Source of the DNA: Geothrix campi
GTDB lineage: Bacteria > Acidobacteriota > Holophagae > Holophagales > Holophagaceae
Assembly: GCF_024609265.1 (NCBI RefSeq)
Contig: NZ_JANHMP010000001.1
Location: 1,240,001-1,304,000, forward strand
Direction: 5' to 3'
Length of the DNA stretch: 64,000 nucleotides
The translations under genes and the position numbers were made by a program. The notes below the pieces were generated by a model. The model was not told the DNA's origin. It made no database searches and saw nothing but the letters and a program-made list of their open reading frames with translations. Below are positions 52,708 to 60,793 of the stretch, in pieces (within the stretch, counting starts at the first letter, position 1; each line of letters starts with the position of its first letter).

Positions 52708-54195
52708 ATGACCGCCTGGGACCCCGCCCTGCTCGCCGCGCCGCCGCTGCTGCTGGACGGGGACGATCGGCTGCCGCCGGAGCACAAGCTCTTCGCCTTG
52801 CGCACGCTGCCCCTGGGTGAGATCAGGGCCATCGGCTTCGACATGGACCACACCCTGGCGCGCTACCGGGCCCCGGAAATCGACGAGCTGGCCTTCAAGA
52901 AGGCTGCCCGGATCCTGGTGCGCGACCGCGGCTACTCGCCCTGGCTCCTGGAGATCGACTACGACCCGGCCTTTGCCGTGCGCGGTCTGGTCCTGGACGG
53001 CCTGCGGGGCAACCTGCTCAAGCTCAACCGCGAGCGCCAGGTGGTACGCGCCTGCCACGGCACCCGGGTGCTGTCCCGCCCCGAGTTGGAAACGGTCTAC
53101 AGCCGGCGGCGCCTCTCCACCACCGCCAAGGGATTCCGCAGCATCGACACCCTCTTCGAGATCCCCGAGAGCCACCTCTACGCCCGCCTGGTGGACGGGT
53201 TCGACCAGGGGCGCCTGAAAGCCGAGAACTACCTCCAGATCTTCCGGGACGTGCGGTGGGCCGTGGACACCGCGCACCGCAATGGCGAGATGAAGACGGA
53301 GATCCTGGAACACCGCGACTTCTTCATTCCCCACGACCCCCAGTTGGCCCTGGCCCTGGATCGGCTCAAACGCGAGGGGAAGAAGCTCTTCCTCCTCACC
53401 AACAGCGAATGGAGCTTCACCGCCGGCGTCCTGGGCCATCTGCTGGACGGGCAGGACCCGGCCCGACCCCGCTGGACCGACTACTTCGACCTGGTGGTGG
53501 TGAGCAGCCGCAAACCCGCCTTCTTCCTGGAGACACCGGAGCCTGTGCCCCTGGAAGGCTGGCCGCGCTGCTTCACGGGCGGCCACGCCGCCTGGCTGGA
53601 GGCCCAGCTGGGAGCGGAAGGCGAACAGGTGCTCTATGTGGGCGACCACATCTACGGCGATGTGCTTCGGTCCAAGAAGAACGCCTCCTGGCGGACCCTG
53701 CTGCTGGTGCCCGAGTTGGAGCATGAGATCAAGCTGCTCGAGGCGCGGAACCAGGACATGCGCGACTTGCTGCGCCTGGAGACCATCCGCCGCCGCACCC
53801 TCCGCCGGGCCTCGGTGCTCATGGACCAGTGGAAGCGCAACCGGGTGCGCCGGCATGTGCTGGGGCCCCGGCTCAGCACCGAGGCGGCCGTCGCCTTGGA
53901 CCACGAGGCCGCCCACCTGGCCAGCAGCGCCGAGGCCCTCCAGCGGCGGGCCGAGCTGCAGAGTCTCGAGCTGGGCACGCTCACGAAATCCGTGGAGGCC
54001 GCCTTCAACCCCACATGGGGGCCCATGTTCCGGGATCGGGATGAGCAGACCCGCTTTGCGGATCAGATCCAGCAGTTCGCCTGCGCCTACACCGGCCGCG
54101 TGGGCAACCTCTACATGTACGATCCCCACGCGACGATCTATGCGCCGCTCCCCACCCTGCCCCACGAGCGGATGGGCCGGTGGATCAGCGCGTGA
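52708..54195 (+). CDS. HAD-IG family 5'-nucleotidase
   Basis: This 495-residue protein belongs to the haloacid dehalogenase superfamily, IG subfamily, which includes cytosolic purine 5'-nucleotidases. The nucleophile motif is GFDMDHTLARY (near residue 48). Motif II is LLTNSEW (near 232), and the later acidic motif is VGDHIYGDV (near 312), which binds Mg. A large insertion lies between motifs I and II, as in the family. It probably dephosphorylates nucleoside monophosphates. Its 3' end overlaps the convergent aminotransferase gene by 11 bases. Confidence 0.9.
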   Translation: MTAWDPALLAAPPLLLDGDDRLPPEHKLFALRTLPLGEIRAIGFDMDHTLARYRAPEIDELAFKKAARILVRDRGYSPWLLEIDYDPAFAVRGLVLDGLRGNLLKLNRERQVVRACHGTRVLSRPELETVYSRRRLSTTAKGFRSIDTLFEIPESHLYARLVDGFDQGRLKAENYLQIFRDVRWAVDTAHRNGEMKTEILEHRDFFIPHDPQLALALDRLKREGKKLFLLTNSEWSFTAGVLGHLLDGQDPARPRWTDYFDLVVVSSRKPAFFLETPEPVPLEGWPRCFTGGHAAWLEAQLGAEGEQVLYVGDHIYGDVLRSKKNASWRTLLLVPELEHEIKLLEARNQDMRDLLRLETIRRRTLRRASVLMDQWKRNRVRRHVLGPRLSTEAAVALDHEAAHLASSAEALQRRAELQSLELGTLTKSVEAAFNPTWGPMFRDRDEQTRFADQIQQFACAYTGRVGNLYMYDPHATIYAPLPTLPHERMGRWISA

Positions 54196-55399
54196 CGCGG
54201 CTCCGGGCCTTGGCCTGGGCGATCACATGCTTGATGGCTGCCACGGTCTGGTCCTGGTCCGCTTCCGTGAGACCGGGCCACAGGGGCAGGCTCATGAGAC
54301 GCTCGCCGCTCCACTCGGTGTGGGGCAGACCGGCCTTGGGCAGGTGCTGCGGGTTCGCCGCGTAGAAATCGCGGTACCAGGGGTGGATGTGGGCGGGGCG
54401 GTAGTGGATGCCCGTGCCGATGTTCTCTTCCTTGAGGGCCGCCACGAAACCGTCACGGTCGAGGCCAACCTTCTCGGGATGGATGCGCAGCACGAAGAGG
54501 TGGAAGCAGTGGCCGAGGACCGAGTCGCCGGGCCAGGGCAGCAGCACCTCCCCGATATCCTTCATCAGATCGAGGTAGCGGTGGAAGAGCACGCCGCGCC
54601 GGGCGTTGAAGCCGTCCAGCTTGTCGATCTGGTGGATCCCCATGGCCGCCTGGAGATCCATGAAGTTGGCCTTGCGGGCGGGCTCGTAGACCTCCGTGTG
54701 GGGGCTGCCTTCCTTGGCGAAGCGCTTCCAGGCGTCCCGGTCGATGCCGTGGAAGCGCAGGCGCTTGATGCGACCTTCGTACTCGTCGTTGAAAAAGGCG
54801 ATGGCGCCGCCTTCCCCCGTGGTCATGTTCTTGTTCGGGTGGAAGCTGTAGACGCTCATGATCGAGCGCGGGTCGCCACCGATCTTGGTGCCCTTGTAGT
54901 GGGCACCCATGGCCTGGGCGGCGTCCTCGATGACCCAGAGGCCATGCTTTTCCGCGATATTCCAGATCGCCTCCATCGGGCATGGCAGGCCCGTGAGATG
55001 CACGGGGATGATCCCCTTCGTCCGGGGCGTGATGGCGGCTTCGAGCTTGGCGGGGTCGAGGTTCAGCGTCACCGGATCGATGTCCACCAGCACCGGCACC
55101 CCGCCCTGCAGCACCACCGTGCTGAGGGTGCTCACCCAGGTCAGCGAGGTGGTGATGACCTCGTCGCCGGGCTGCAGGTTCAGCACCTGCATGGTGATTT
55201 CTTGCGCCGTAGTCGCGCTGTTCATCGCCAGGCAGTGGGGCACGCCGTTGTAGTCCTTCAGCTTCTCCTCGAACGCCGCCGACTTGGGGCCTGTCGTGAT
55301 CCACCCGCTGTGGATGGTGTCGATGATCTCGGCGATCTCCTCTTCCCCCACCATGGGGCGGGTGAAGGGAAGGAAGTGGGCCCGGCGTTGGTAGGACAT
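54185..55399 (-). CDS. DegT/DnrJ/EryC1/StrS family aminotransferase
   Basis: This 404-residue PLP enzyme aminates keto-sugars, usually UDP- or dTDP-linked, for surface polysaccharides. The PLP lysine lies in SFHPNKNMTTGEGG, and the PLP-binding Asp in VIEDAAQAMGAHYKG. The substrate region SGWITTGPKSAAFEE is typical. The ATG at 55399 has GGAG 6 bases upstream. No other sugar-nucleotide gene is nearby, so its pathway is unclear. It lies 85 bases after the histidine kinase gene on the same strand and overlaps the convergent nucleotidase gene by 11 bases. Confidence 0.93.
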   Translation of the reverse strand: MSYQRRAHFLPFTRPMVGEEEIAEIIDTIHSGWITTGPKSAAFEEKLKDYNGVPHCLAMNSATTAQEITMQVLNLQPGDEVITTSLTWVSTLSTVVLQGGVPVLVDIDPVTLNLDPAKLEAAITPRTKGIIPVHLTGLPCPMEAIWNIAEKHGLWVIEDAAQAMGAHYKGTKIGGDPRSIMSVYSFHPNKNMTTGEGGAIAFFNDEYEGRIKRLRFHGIDRDAWKRFAKEGSPHTEVYEPARKANFMDLQAAMGIHQIDKLDGFNARRGVLFHRYLDLMKDIGEVLLPWPGDSVLGHCFHLFVLRIHPEKVGLDRDGFVAALKEENIGTGIHYRPAHIHPWYRDFYAANPQHLPKAGLPHTEWSGERLMSLPLWPGLTEADQDQTVAAIKHVIAQAKARSRVTR

Positions 55400-55484
55400 G
55401 GAGGCTCCGTACACGAGCGACCATTTTCACACATCACAGAGCGAAGCTCCGCGATCGACCACAGACCACCAGCGTGGCCAGCAC

Positions 55485-56963
55485 CTACGCGATCGGCATC
55501 GTGATCTTCAGCGTGCTCCCGTGCCCCAGCCCTTCGCTGCTGAGGCTGATGGTGCCACCCATCATCTCCATCAGGCGCTTGCAGATCACGAGGCCGAGGC
55601 CGGTGCCGCCGTACTCCCGGGCATGACCGCCTTCGGCCTGGGCGAACTTCTGGAAGAGGCGAGTCTGGGCCTCTAGGCTCACGCCGATGCCCGTGTCCAT
55701 GACCATGAGGGCGATGAGGCCGGGGTGCCGTTCCACCAGCACGCTGACGCTGCCCTCCTTGGTGAACTTCAAGGCATTCGACAGCAGGTTGAGGAGCACC
55801 TGTTTCAGGCGGCTGGGATCCACCATCACCTCGGGCAGACCGCCGGCATCGGACCACACCAGATCTACGCCCGGCTTGCGGGGGTAGGCCTCCGCGATGG
55901 GTTTCACCTCGTCCAGCAACTGGCTGACGCTGATGGGTTCGGGATGGACTTCCAGACGGCCGGATTCGATCTTCGCCAGGTCCAGGATGTCGTTGAGCAG
56001 GCCCAGCAGGTGTTCGCCCGAGGTGTAGCTGTCCTGGAGCATGGACCTCATCTCCTCGGCATCGTCGTACAGGCCGTCCATCACCAGGCGCGTGAACCCG
56101 AGGATGCCCGTGAGCGGCGTGCGGAGCTCGTGGCTGGTGAGCGCGAGGAACTCGCTCTTGAGCTGGTCGGCCTCGCGCAGGGCGTCATTCACCCGCTCCA
56201 GCTCGAGGGTCTGGCGCTGCAGCGCATCCCGCTGCTCCGACAAGTCCTGGAACAACCAGGCGTTGTAGAGCGAGATGGCGGTCTGCCGCTGGAGGATGGA
56301 GATGGAATCCAGCTCCTCCTCCTCCACCTGTCGATCCGTGGGCATGGCCAGGATCACGAAGCCCATGAGAAGCAGCTGGTGCTCGAAGGGGACGAAATAG
56401 AGGGACGCGCCCTCGGCCCCCCGGAGCGGTGCGAAGGCGGCGCCCCCGCAGGGCGGATCCAGCCACTGGCTCTGGAACAGCACGAGCGGGATGTCCGGGA
56501 AGGGGTTGGGCGCGGGGAGCCGCATCCCCGACCATTCGGCGCGGGTGAGGCCGGTCCCCTCCTTGGGCACATAGCCTGAGCCGCCGTCCTCCAGCGCCCA
56601 CACCACGGCACGGGGACAACGGAATTCCTGGGCCAGCACCTCGAGCACCACGCTGACCACCTGGCCCCCCTTGGAGGTGGCCGCCAGAATCTCGGACACG
56701 TGCTGGAGGACCTGCATCTGATGGGACCGGCGACTCAGCTTGCCGCGCAGGTCGCGGACCTCGTGCATGGCCTGGGTGAACTGCCGCTGGGCCTGCATCA
56801 GTTCCGCCAGCAGCTCGGCGCCCTGGGGCCGCTGGACCGGCGGGCCGAGATGCTTCGGGCCGGACCCCGCGCCCGCCCCGGCAGGCACCGGCTTCGGACC
56901 GGAGTCCGTCTTCGGAGGCTGCGGGATCGGCTTCGGGCCGGACGGTGGGTTGAAGGCGGTCAT
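55485..56963 (-). CDS. soluble sensor histidine kinase with GAF-like domain
   Basis: This 492-residue kinase has a Pro/Gly-rich N-terminus (about 1-45) and a coiled-coil. A GAF-like sensor domain (about 80-250) precedes a HisKA dimerisation domain with the phospho-acceptor His near residue 278 (LTSHELRTPLTG). The HATPase_c domain has N box (NLLSNALKFT), G1 (MDTGIGVS) and G2 (GGTGLGL) motifs. No membrane segment is present, so the signal is likely cytoplasmic. No response regulator gene is adjacent. The ATG at 56963 follows CTGGAG. It is divergent from a second, membrane-bound histidine kinase. Confidence 0.92.
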   Translation of the reverse strand: MTAFNPPSGPKPIPQPPKTDSGPKPVPAGAGAGSGPKHLGPPVQRPQGAELLAELMQAQRQFTQAMHEVRDLRGKLSRRSHQMQVLQHVSEILAATSKGGQVVSVVLEVLAQEFRCPRAVVWALEDGGSGYVPKEGTGLTRAEWSGMRLPAPNPFPDIPLVLFQSQWLDPPCGGAAFAPLRGAEGASLYFVPFEHQLLLMGFVILAMPTDRQVEEEELDSISILQRQTAISLYNAWLFQDLSEQRDALQRQTLELERVNDALREADQLKSEFLALTSHELRTPLTGILGFTRLVMDGLYDDAEEMRSMLQDSYTSGEHLLGLLNDILDLAKIESGRLEVHPEPISVSQLLDEVKPIAEAYPRKPGVDLVWSDAGGLPEVMVDPSRLKQVLLNLLSNALKFTKEGSVSVLVERHPGLIALMVMDTGIGVSLEAQTRLFQKFAQAEGGHAREYGGTGLGLVICKRLMEMMGGTISLSSEGLGHGSTLKITMPIA

Positions 56964-57009
56964 CGGACTCCAGGATGGTCTCATGCGGGGACACTGCCAA
57001 GATGGAGGC

Positions 57010-58233
57010 ATGGCCCCTCGCGCCCAGACCTTCTCCCTGCAACGGATCATTTTCCTGTCCGTGTCCGTGGTGTTGTGCCTTCAGGTGGGTTGGTGGATCC
57101 GCCTGCAGATCCGGGATTCGGGGCGGCTGCTGGAAGCGCGCACCCAGGCCCTGCAGGCCGGGCGGGCGCAGGCCTGGCAGATGGACAGCCTGAAGCTGCT
57201 CACCCTCCTTCACAGCCAGCCCGATCCTTCCTCCCCGGGCGGGACCGTGGAAGGGCAGGTCCCGGCCATGCCCAGCCTGGCGGAACGCCGCAAGGCCATC
57301 CAGGAGGCCTTCCCCCAGGTGGAGCTCGTCCCCCGCCCCATGGCGCCGGATGACCCCTTCCTGCTGGACGGGGCCGCCTTCCTCACCCTGCGCCCGGCCC
57401 CCCTGAAGGAACTGGAGGACCAGCGCTGGCACGCCGTCTTCCGGGCCAGCACGGAAGGCGCCTTCATGGTGTTCGCCGTGCTGTTCGGCTTCGTCCTCCT
57501 GTACCGGAAGCTCTCGGAGGAGCTGGACCTCAAGCTGCGCCAGCGGAACTTCACCTCCGCCGTCACCCACGAGCTGAAGACGCCCATCGCCTCCCTGCGG
57601 GTGTGGACGGAGACCCTCTTCACCCGGGAACTCGCCCAGGAGCAGCGTCAGCGCATCCGTGGGCTCATGGAGAAGGATCTGGAGCGCCTGAACGAATTGG
57701 TGGGCAACCTGCTGGATGTGGCGAGGGCCGAATCCGGGAGCCTGGTCCTTCACCTCGCCCCGCTGGAGCTGGGGCCATGGTTGGAGGCGGTCTGCGAGGG
57801 CATGGACCATCGCCTGGGCCCCGGCGCCCTCGGCCTGAAGCTGGAGTGCTCGTCCGAGCCGCTGTGGGTGGATGCCGACCCCAAGGCCCTGAGCACCGTC
57901 GTGGAAAACCTCCTTTCCAACGCCTACAAGTACTCGGCCGAGCCCCGCCAGACCACCGTGACCCTCGACGGCGACGGCGACGATGCCCTCATTGTGGTGA
58001 GCGACCAGGGCCATGGCATCACCGCCAAGGACCTGCCCCGGGTCTTCCACCGCTTCTTCCGGGTGGGCGACGAGATGACCCGCCAGGTGGCGGGCACCGG
58101 ATTGGGCCTGTTCCTCGTGAAGGAGATCGTGACCCGCCACGGAGGCGAGGTGCGCGTCTTCAGTCGCGGCCCCGGCTTCGGTTCCGCCTTCACCATCCGC
58201 CTGCCCCGCCGGGCGATCCCGGAGACTCCATGA
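57010..58233 (+). CDS. membrane-bound sensor histidine kinase
   Basis: This 407-residue kinase has two membrane segments (about residues 12-30 and 153-172) around a periplasmic sensor of about 120 residues, without a clear HAMP domain. The acceptor His is at residue 187 (SAVTHELKTPIASLRVW). The ATP-binding domain has NLLSNAYKYS, SDQGHGIT and AGTGLGLFLV. Its stop overlaps the ATG of an ECF sigma factor gene (ATGA), which in turn overlaps an anti-sigma gene. A kinase fused into an ECF operon without a response regulator is unusual. The ribosome binding site is very close to the ATG, so the start is slightly uncertain. Confidence 0.92.
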   Translation: MAPRAQTFSLQRIIFLSVSVVLCLQVGWWIRLQIRDSGRLLEARTQALQAGRAQAWQMDSLKLLTLLHSQPDPSSPGGTVEGQVPAMPSLAERRKAIQEAFPQVELVPRPMAPDDPFLLDGAAFLTLRPAPLKELEDQRWHAVFRASTEGAFMVFAVLFGFVLLYRKLSEELDLKLRQRNFTSAVTHELKTPIASLRVWTETLFTRELAQEQRQRIRGLMEKDLERLNELVGNLLDVARAESGSLVLHLAPLELGPWLEAVCEGMDHRLGPGALGLKLECSSEPLWVDADPKALSTVVENLLSNAYKYSAEPRQTTVTLDGDGDDALIVVSDQGHGITAKDLPRVFHRFFRVGDEMTRQVAGTGLGLFLVKEIVTRHGGEVRVFSRGPGFGSAFTIRLPRRAIPETP

Positions 58234-58853
58234 GTCCCGCCTCCGCCAGCCCCTCCGAGGCGGCCCTGGTCCAGGCGGCGGCCACGGGCGACCCCGAGGC
58301 CTTCGAAACCCTCGTGCGCCCCCACCTGGGCATGCTTTTCCGGGTCATCGACCGCATCCTCGGCAACGAGGCCGAAAGCCAGGATGCCCTCCAGGACGCC
58401 CTCCTCACGATCCTCCGCGAGCTGCCGGGCTTCCAGGGCGCCAGCAAGTTCAGCACCTGGGCCTACCGGATCTGCGTGAACCAGGCCCTGATGGCCCGGC
58501 GGAAGCGGGTCCGGCGCCGGGAAGATGCCATTGAGGATCTGATGCCACGTTTCGGGGACGACGGGCATCACAAGGAGGTGGACCTGCTTCTCGAATGGAG
58601 CGAGGACGCGGAGGCATTGATGAAAGTCGAACAGGAGGAGCTGAAGGCCAGGGTCCGGATGGGCCTCGATCGCCTGTCCGACGATCAGCGGGCCGTCTTC
58701 GTCCTGCGCGACCTCGAGGGCTGGGACACGGACGAGATCAGCCGGCACCTGGGCATCACGCGCGAGCTGGTGCGCCAGCGGGTGCACCGCGCCCGGCTGG
58801 CCCTGCGGGCCCTGCTCCCCGAATTCGCCCCGCGACCGGCGGAGGACCGATGA
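58230..58853 (+). CDS. ECF-type RNA polymerase sigma factor
   Basis: This 207-residue sigma factor has region 2 (about 20-90, with FETLVRPHLGMLFRVIDRIL and KFSTWAYRICVNQALMARRK) and region 4 (about 145-195, with LSDDQRAVFVLRDLEGWDTDEIS and the recognition helix ITRELVRQRVHRAR), joined by an acidic linker of about 45 residues. It overlaps the upstream kinase gene and the downstream anti-sigma gene by 4 bases each. It should direct transcription of an unknown regulon once the anti-sigma factor releases it. Confidence 0.95.
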   Translation: MSPASASPSEAALVQAAATGDPEAFETLVRPHLGMLFRVIDRILGNEAESQDALQDALLTILRELPGFQGASKFSTWAYRICVNQALMARRKRVRRREDAIEDLMPRFGDDGHHKEVDLLLEWSEDAEALMKVEQEELKARVRMGLDRLSDDQRAVFVLRDLEGWDTDEISRHLGITRELVRQRVHRARLALRALLPEFAPRPAEDR

Positions 58854-59677
58854 CGCTATTCATGCCCACCTGCGCCGAAGTCGTCGACTTGCTCACCGAG
58901 TACGAGGAGGGTGCCCTGGGGCCATTCAACTGGCTTGGCCTCAAGTTGCACCTGAGTCTCTGCCCACCTTGCCGCGCCTTCCTGGACAGCTTCGAGCGCA
59001 CCCCGGAACTGCTGCGGAAACTCTGGCCCGAGGCCCCGGTGGTGGCTGCCGAGCGCGCCCTTGGCGGGGCCCTGGCGGCCTTGCGCGAAGGGCGGGTACC
59101 CCGCGGGCCGGTGCATCATCCTGAAGACGAGGCCTGGAAGGCCCTGGAACCTGGCGGCGACGCCTTCACGGCTCTGCTACTGCGGGTGCACTTGGGGCAC
59201 TGCGAGGACTGCCGGAGCCGGCACGCGGCCGATGAGGCCATCCTCCCCGGCGGGGCCACGCCTTCAGGTGGAGCCACCCCCCCAGGCGGGGTCACGGGCG
59301 CAGGCACCCTGGACTTCCTCCGGCCCCACCTGCCCCCGGAGCATCACTGGCGGTGGACACGGCGAGGCCTCGGCGGCGCCCAGGTCGCCCAACTCCTGCG
59401 GAATCCGGCCACCGGCGTCACCCTGAACCTGGCCCGCATGCCCGGCGGGATGAGCATGCCCTTCCATGGCCACGGCGGGCTCGAACTGTCCCTGGTCGTG
59501 TCCGGCACCTTGCAGGATGGCCCGGCCCACCTGGGCCCAGGCGACTGGCTGGCCTGCGGTCCCGGGCGGCAGCATGGGCCCACCGCCGGTCCAGGCGCCG
59601 AATGCTGGTCCCTCCTCCGCATCGAAGGCGGCATCCGCTTCACGGGCTGGCGTCGCATCCTGGGGGCCGTGGGCTGA
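58850..59677 (+). CDS. ChrR-like anti-sigma factor: zinc finger plus cupin
   Basis: This 275-residue protein starts with a zinc-binding anti-sigma domain in zf-HC2 spacing: Cys8, then His34-x3-Cys38-x2-Cys41. A second half-motif His114-x3-Cys118-x2-Cys121 follows without an upstream Cys, suggesting a degenerate duplicate. A Gly/Pro-rich linker (about 130-150) leads to a C-terminal cupin domain (about 175-270, with MPFHGHGGLELSLVVSGTL and LGPGDWL). Zinc-finger plus cupin is the plan of ChrR, which senses singlet oxygen and peroxides. It overlaps the sigma gene by 4 bases, as expected for a cognate anti-sigma factor. Confidence 0.88.
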   Translation: MTLFMPTCAEVVDLLTEYEEGALGPFNWLGLKLHLSLCPPCRAFLDSFERTPELLRKLWPEAPVVAAERALGGALAALREGRVPRGPVHHPEDEAWKALEPGGDAFTALLLRVHLGHCEDCRSRHAADEAILPGGATPSGGATPPGGVTGAGTLDFLRPHLPPEHHWRWTRRGLGGAQVAQLLRNPATGVTLNLARMPGGMSMPFHGHGGLELSLVVSGTLQDGPAHLGPGDWLACGPGRQHGPTAGPGAECWSLLRIEGGIRFTGWRRILGAVG

Positions 59678-59709
59678 ACCGGTTTCTCTTCCGGAAAGCC
59701 AAAGATCTC

Positions 59710-59744
59710 CACGAAGGACACGAAGGAAAGACAAGGGCACGAAG
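59710..59744. repeat. CACGAAGG direct repeats
   Basis: CACGAAGG occurs at 59710-59717 and 59719-59726, and CACGAAG at 59738-59744, in the gap between the anti-sigma and EamA genes. It is a short low-complexity tract without a gene. Confidence 0.6.
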
Positions 59745-59817
59745 ATTCTGCCCAAGGAGAGCCCTTCGTGGGGGTCGATCCAGGCTGTGATGGGCCGCTG
59801 CTGGCGGCCGTGATCCA

Positions 59818-60708
59818 ATGGACTCCATGACCGGACATGGGGACAGGATGCGGGGCGCGGCCCTGGTGGCGCTCGCGGCCCTGCTCTGGAGCTCCAGCGG
59901 GCTGTTCATCAAGGTGCTGCCCCTGGGTACGCTGCAGATCGCCTTCGCCCGCAGCCTGGTCGCAGCCCTCACCATCGCCCTGGTGGTGAAGCTGCGTGGC
60001 GGCCGGCCCTTTCCCCGGCCGGATGCCCTCGCCCTGGCCTGCGCCATCTCGTACGCCGGCGTGCTTGTGTTCTTCGTGGCCGCCACCAAGCTCACCACCG
60101 CCGCGAACGCGATCTTCCTGCAGTTCTCCGCGCCCATCTACCTGGTGTTCCTCGAACCGCGCCTGGCCGGCCGCCGGGTCGCGGCCCGGGACCTCACGGC
60201 GGTGATCGTCTGCCTCGGGGCCATGGCCCTCTTCTTCGTGGGCCGCCTGGGCGCGGGCACCCTGGCCGGCAACCTCCTCGGCGTCGCCTCGGGCCTCTGC
60301 CTGGCCCTCTTCTCCCTCTCCCTCAAGCTGCAGCGGGACCGCCGCCCGGACGTGGATCCCATCGGCGCCATCATCCTGGGCAACTTCCTGGTGGCCCTCC
60401 TGTGTGCGCCCTTGGCCCTGCGGGGTTTCCACCCGACGCCAACCCAGACCGGCATCCTCCTCTACCTCGGCATCTTCCAGATCGGCGTGGCCTACCTGCT
60501 GTTCAACGCCGGCATGAAGCACCTCTCCGCCACCGGCGCCGTGGTGACGGGCACCCTCGAGGCCGTCCTCAACCCCATCTGGGTGTTCCTGGGGATCGGC
60601 GAGCGGCCCTCGGCCTGGGCCCTCCTGGGCGGACTGCTGATCCTGGGGACGATCATCTGGTACAGCCTGCCGCCCCGCCCCTCGAGACGCCGGCCCGCGC
60701 GGTTGTGA
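59818..60708 (+). CDS. EamA/DMT family transporter
   Basis: This 296-residue protein has ten hydrophobic segments in two EamA repeats, the drug/metabolite transporter plan. The first repeat starts ALVALAALLWSSSGLFIKVL; the second contains IFQIGVAYLLFNAGMKHLSATGAVVTGTLEAVLNPIWVFL. It probably exports an amino acid or other small metabolite; the substrate is unknown. The start may be 59818, 59827 or 59848, as none has a good ribosome binding site. It precedes hydG by 85 bases in the same direction, but a functional link is not evident. Confidence 0.9.
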   Translation: MDSMTGHGDRMRGAALVALAALLWSSSGLFIKVLPLGTLQIAFARSLVAALTIALVVKLRGGRPFPRPDALALACAISYAGVLVFFVAATKLTTAANAIFLQFSAPIYLVFLEPRLAGRRVAARDLTAVIVCLGAMALFFVGRLGAGTLAGNLLGVASGLCLALFSLSLKLQRDRRPDVDPIGAIILGNFLVALLCAPLALRGFHPTPTQTGILLYLGIFQIGVAYLLFNAGMKHLSATGAVVTGTLEAVLNPIWVFLGIGERPSAWALLGGLLILGTIIWYSLPPRPSRRRPARL

Positions 60709-60793
60709 CCAAGGTCCGCCCCTGCGGGGCTGGATCAAAGACAACCTCAGGGTTATGTTTGGCCAGCAGCGCTCCCCTGCGGAGGTTCTTTCC

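Noticed and set aside
59710-59744. CRISPR array
   Set aside because: The CACGAAGG words are 7-8 bases long without regular spacers. No repeat-spacer array occurs anywhere in the window.
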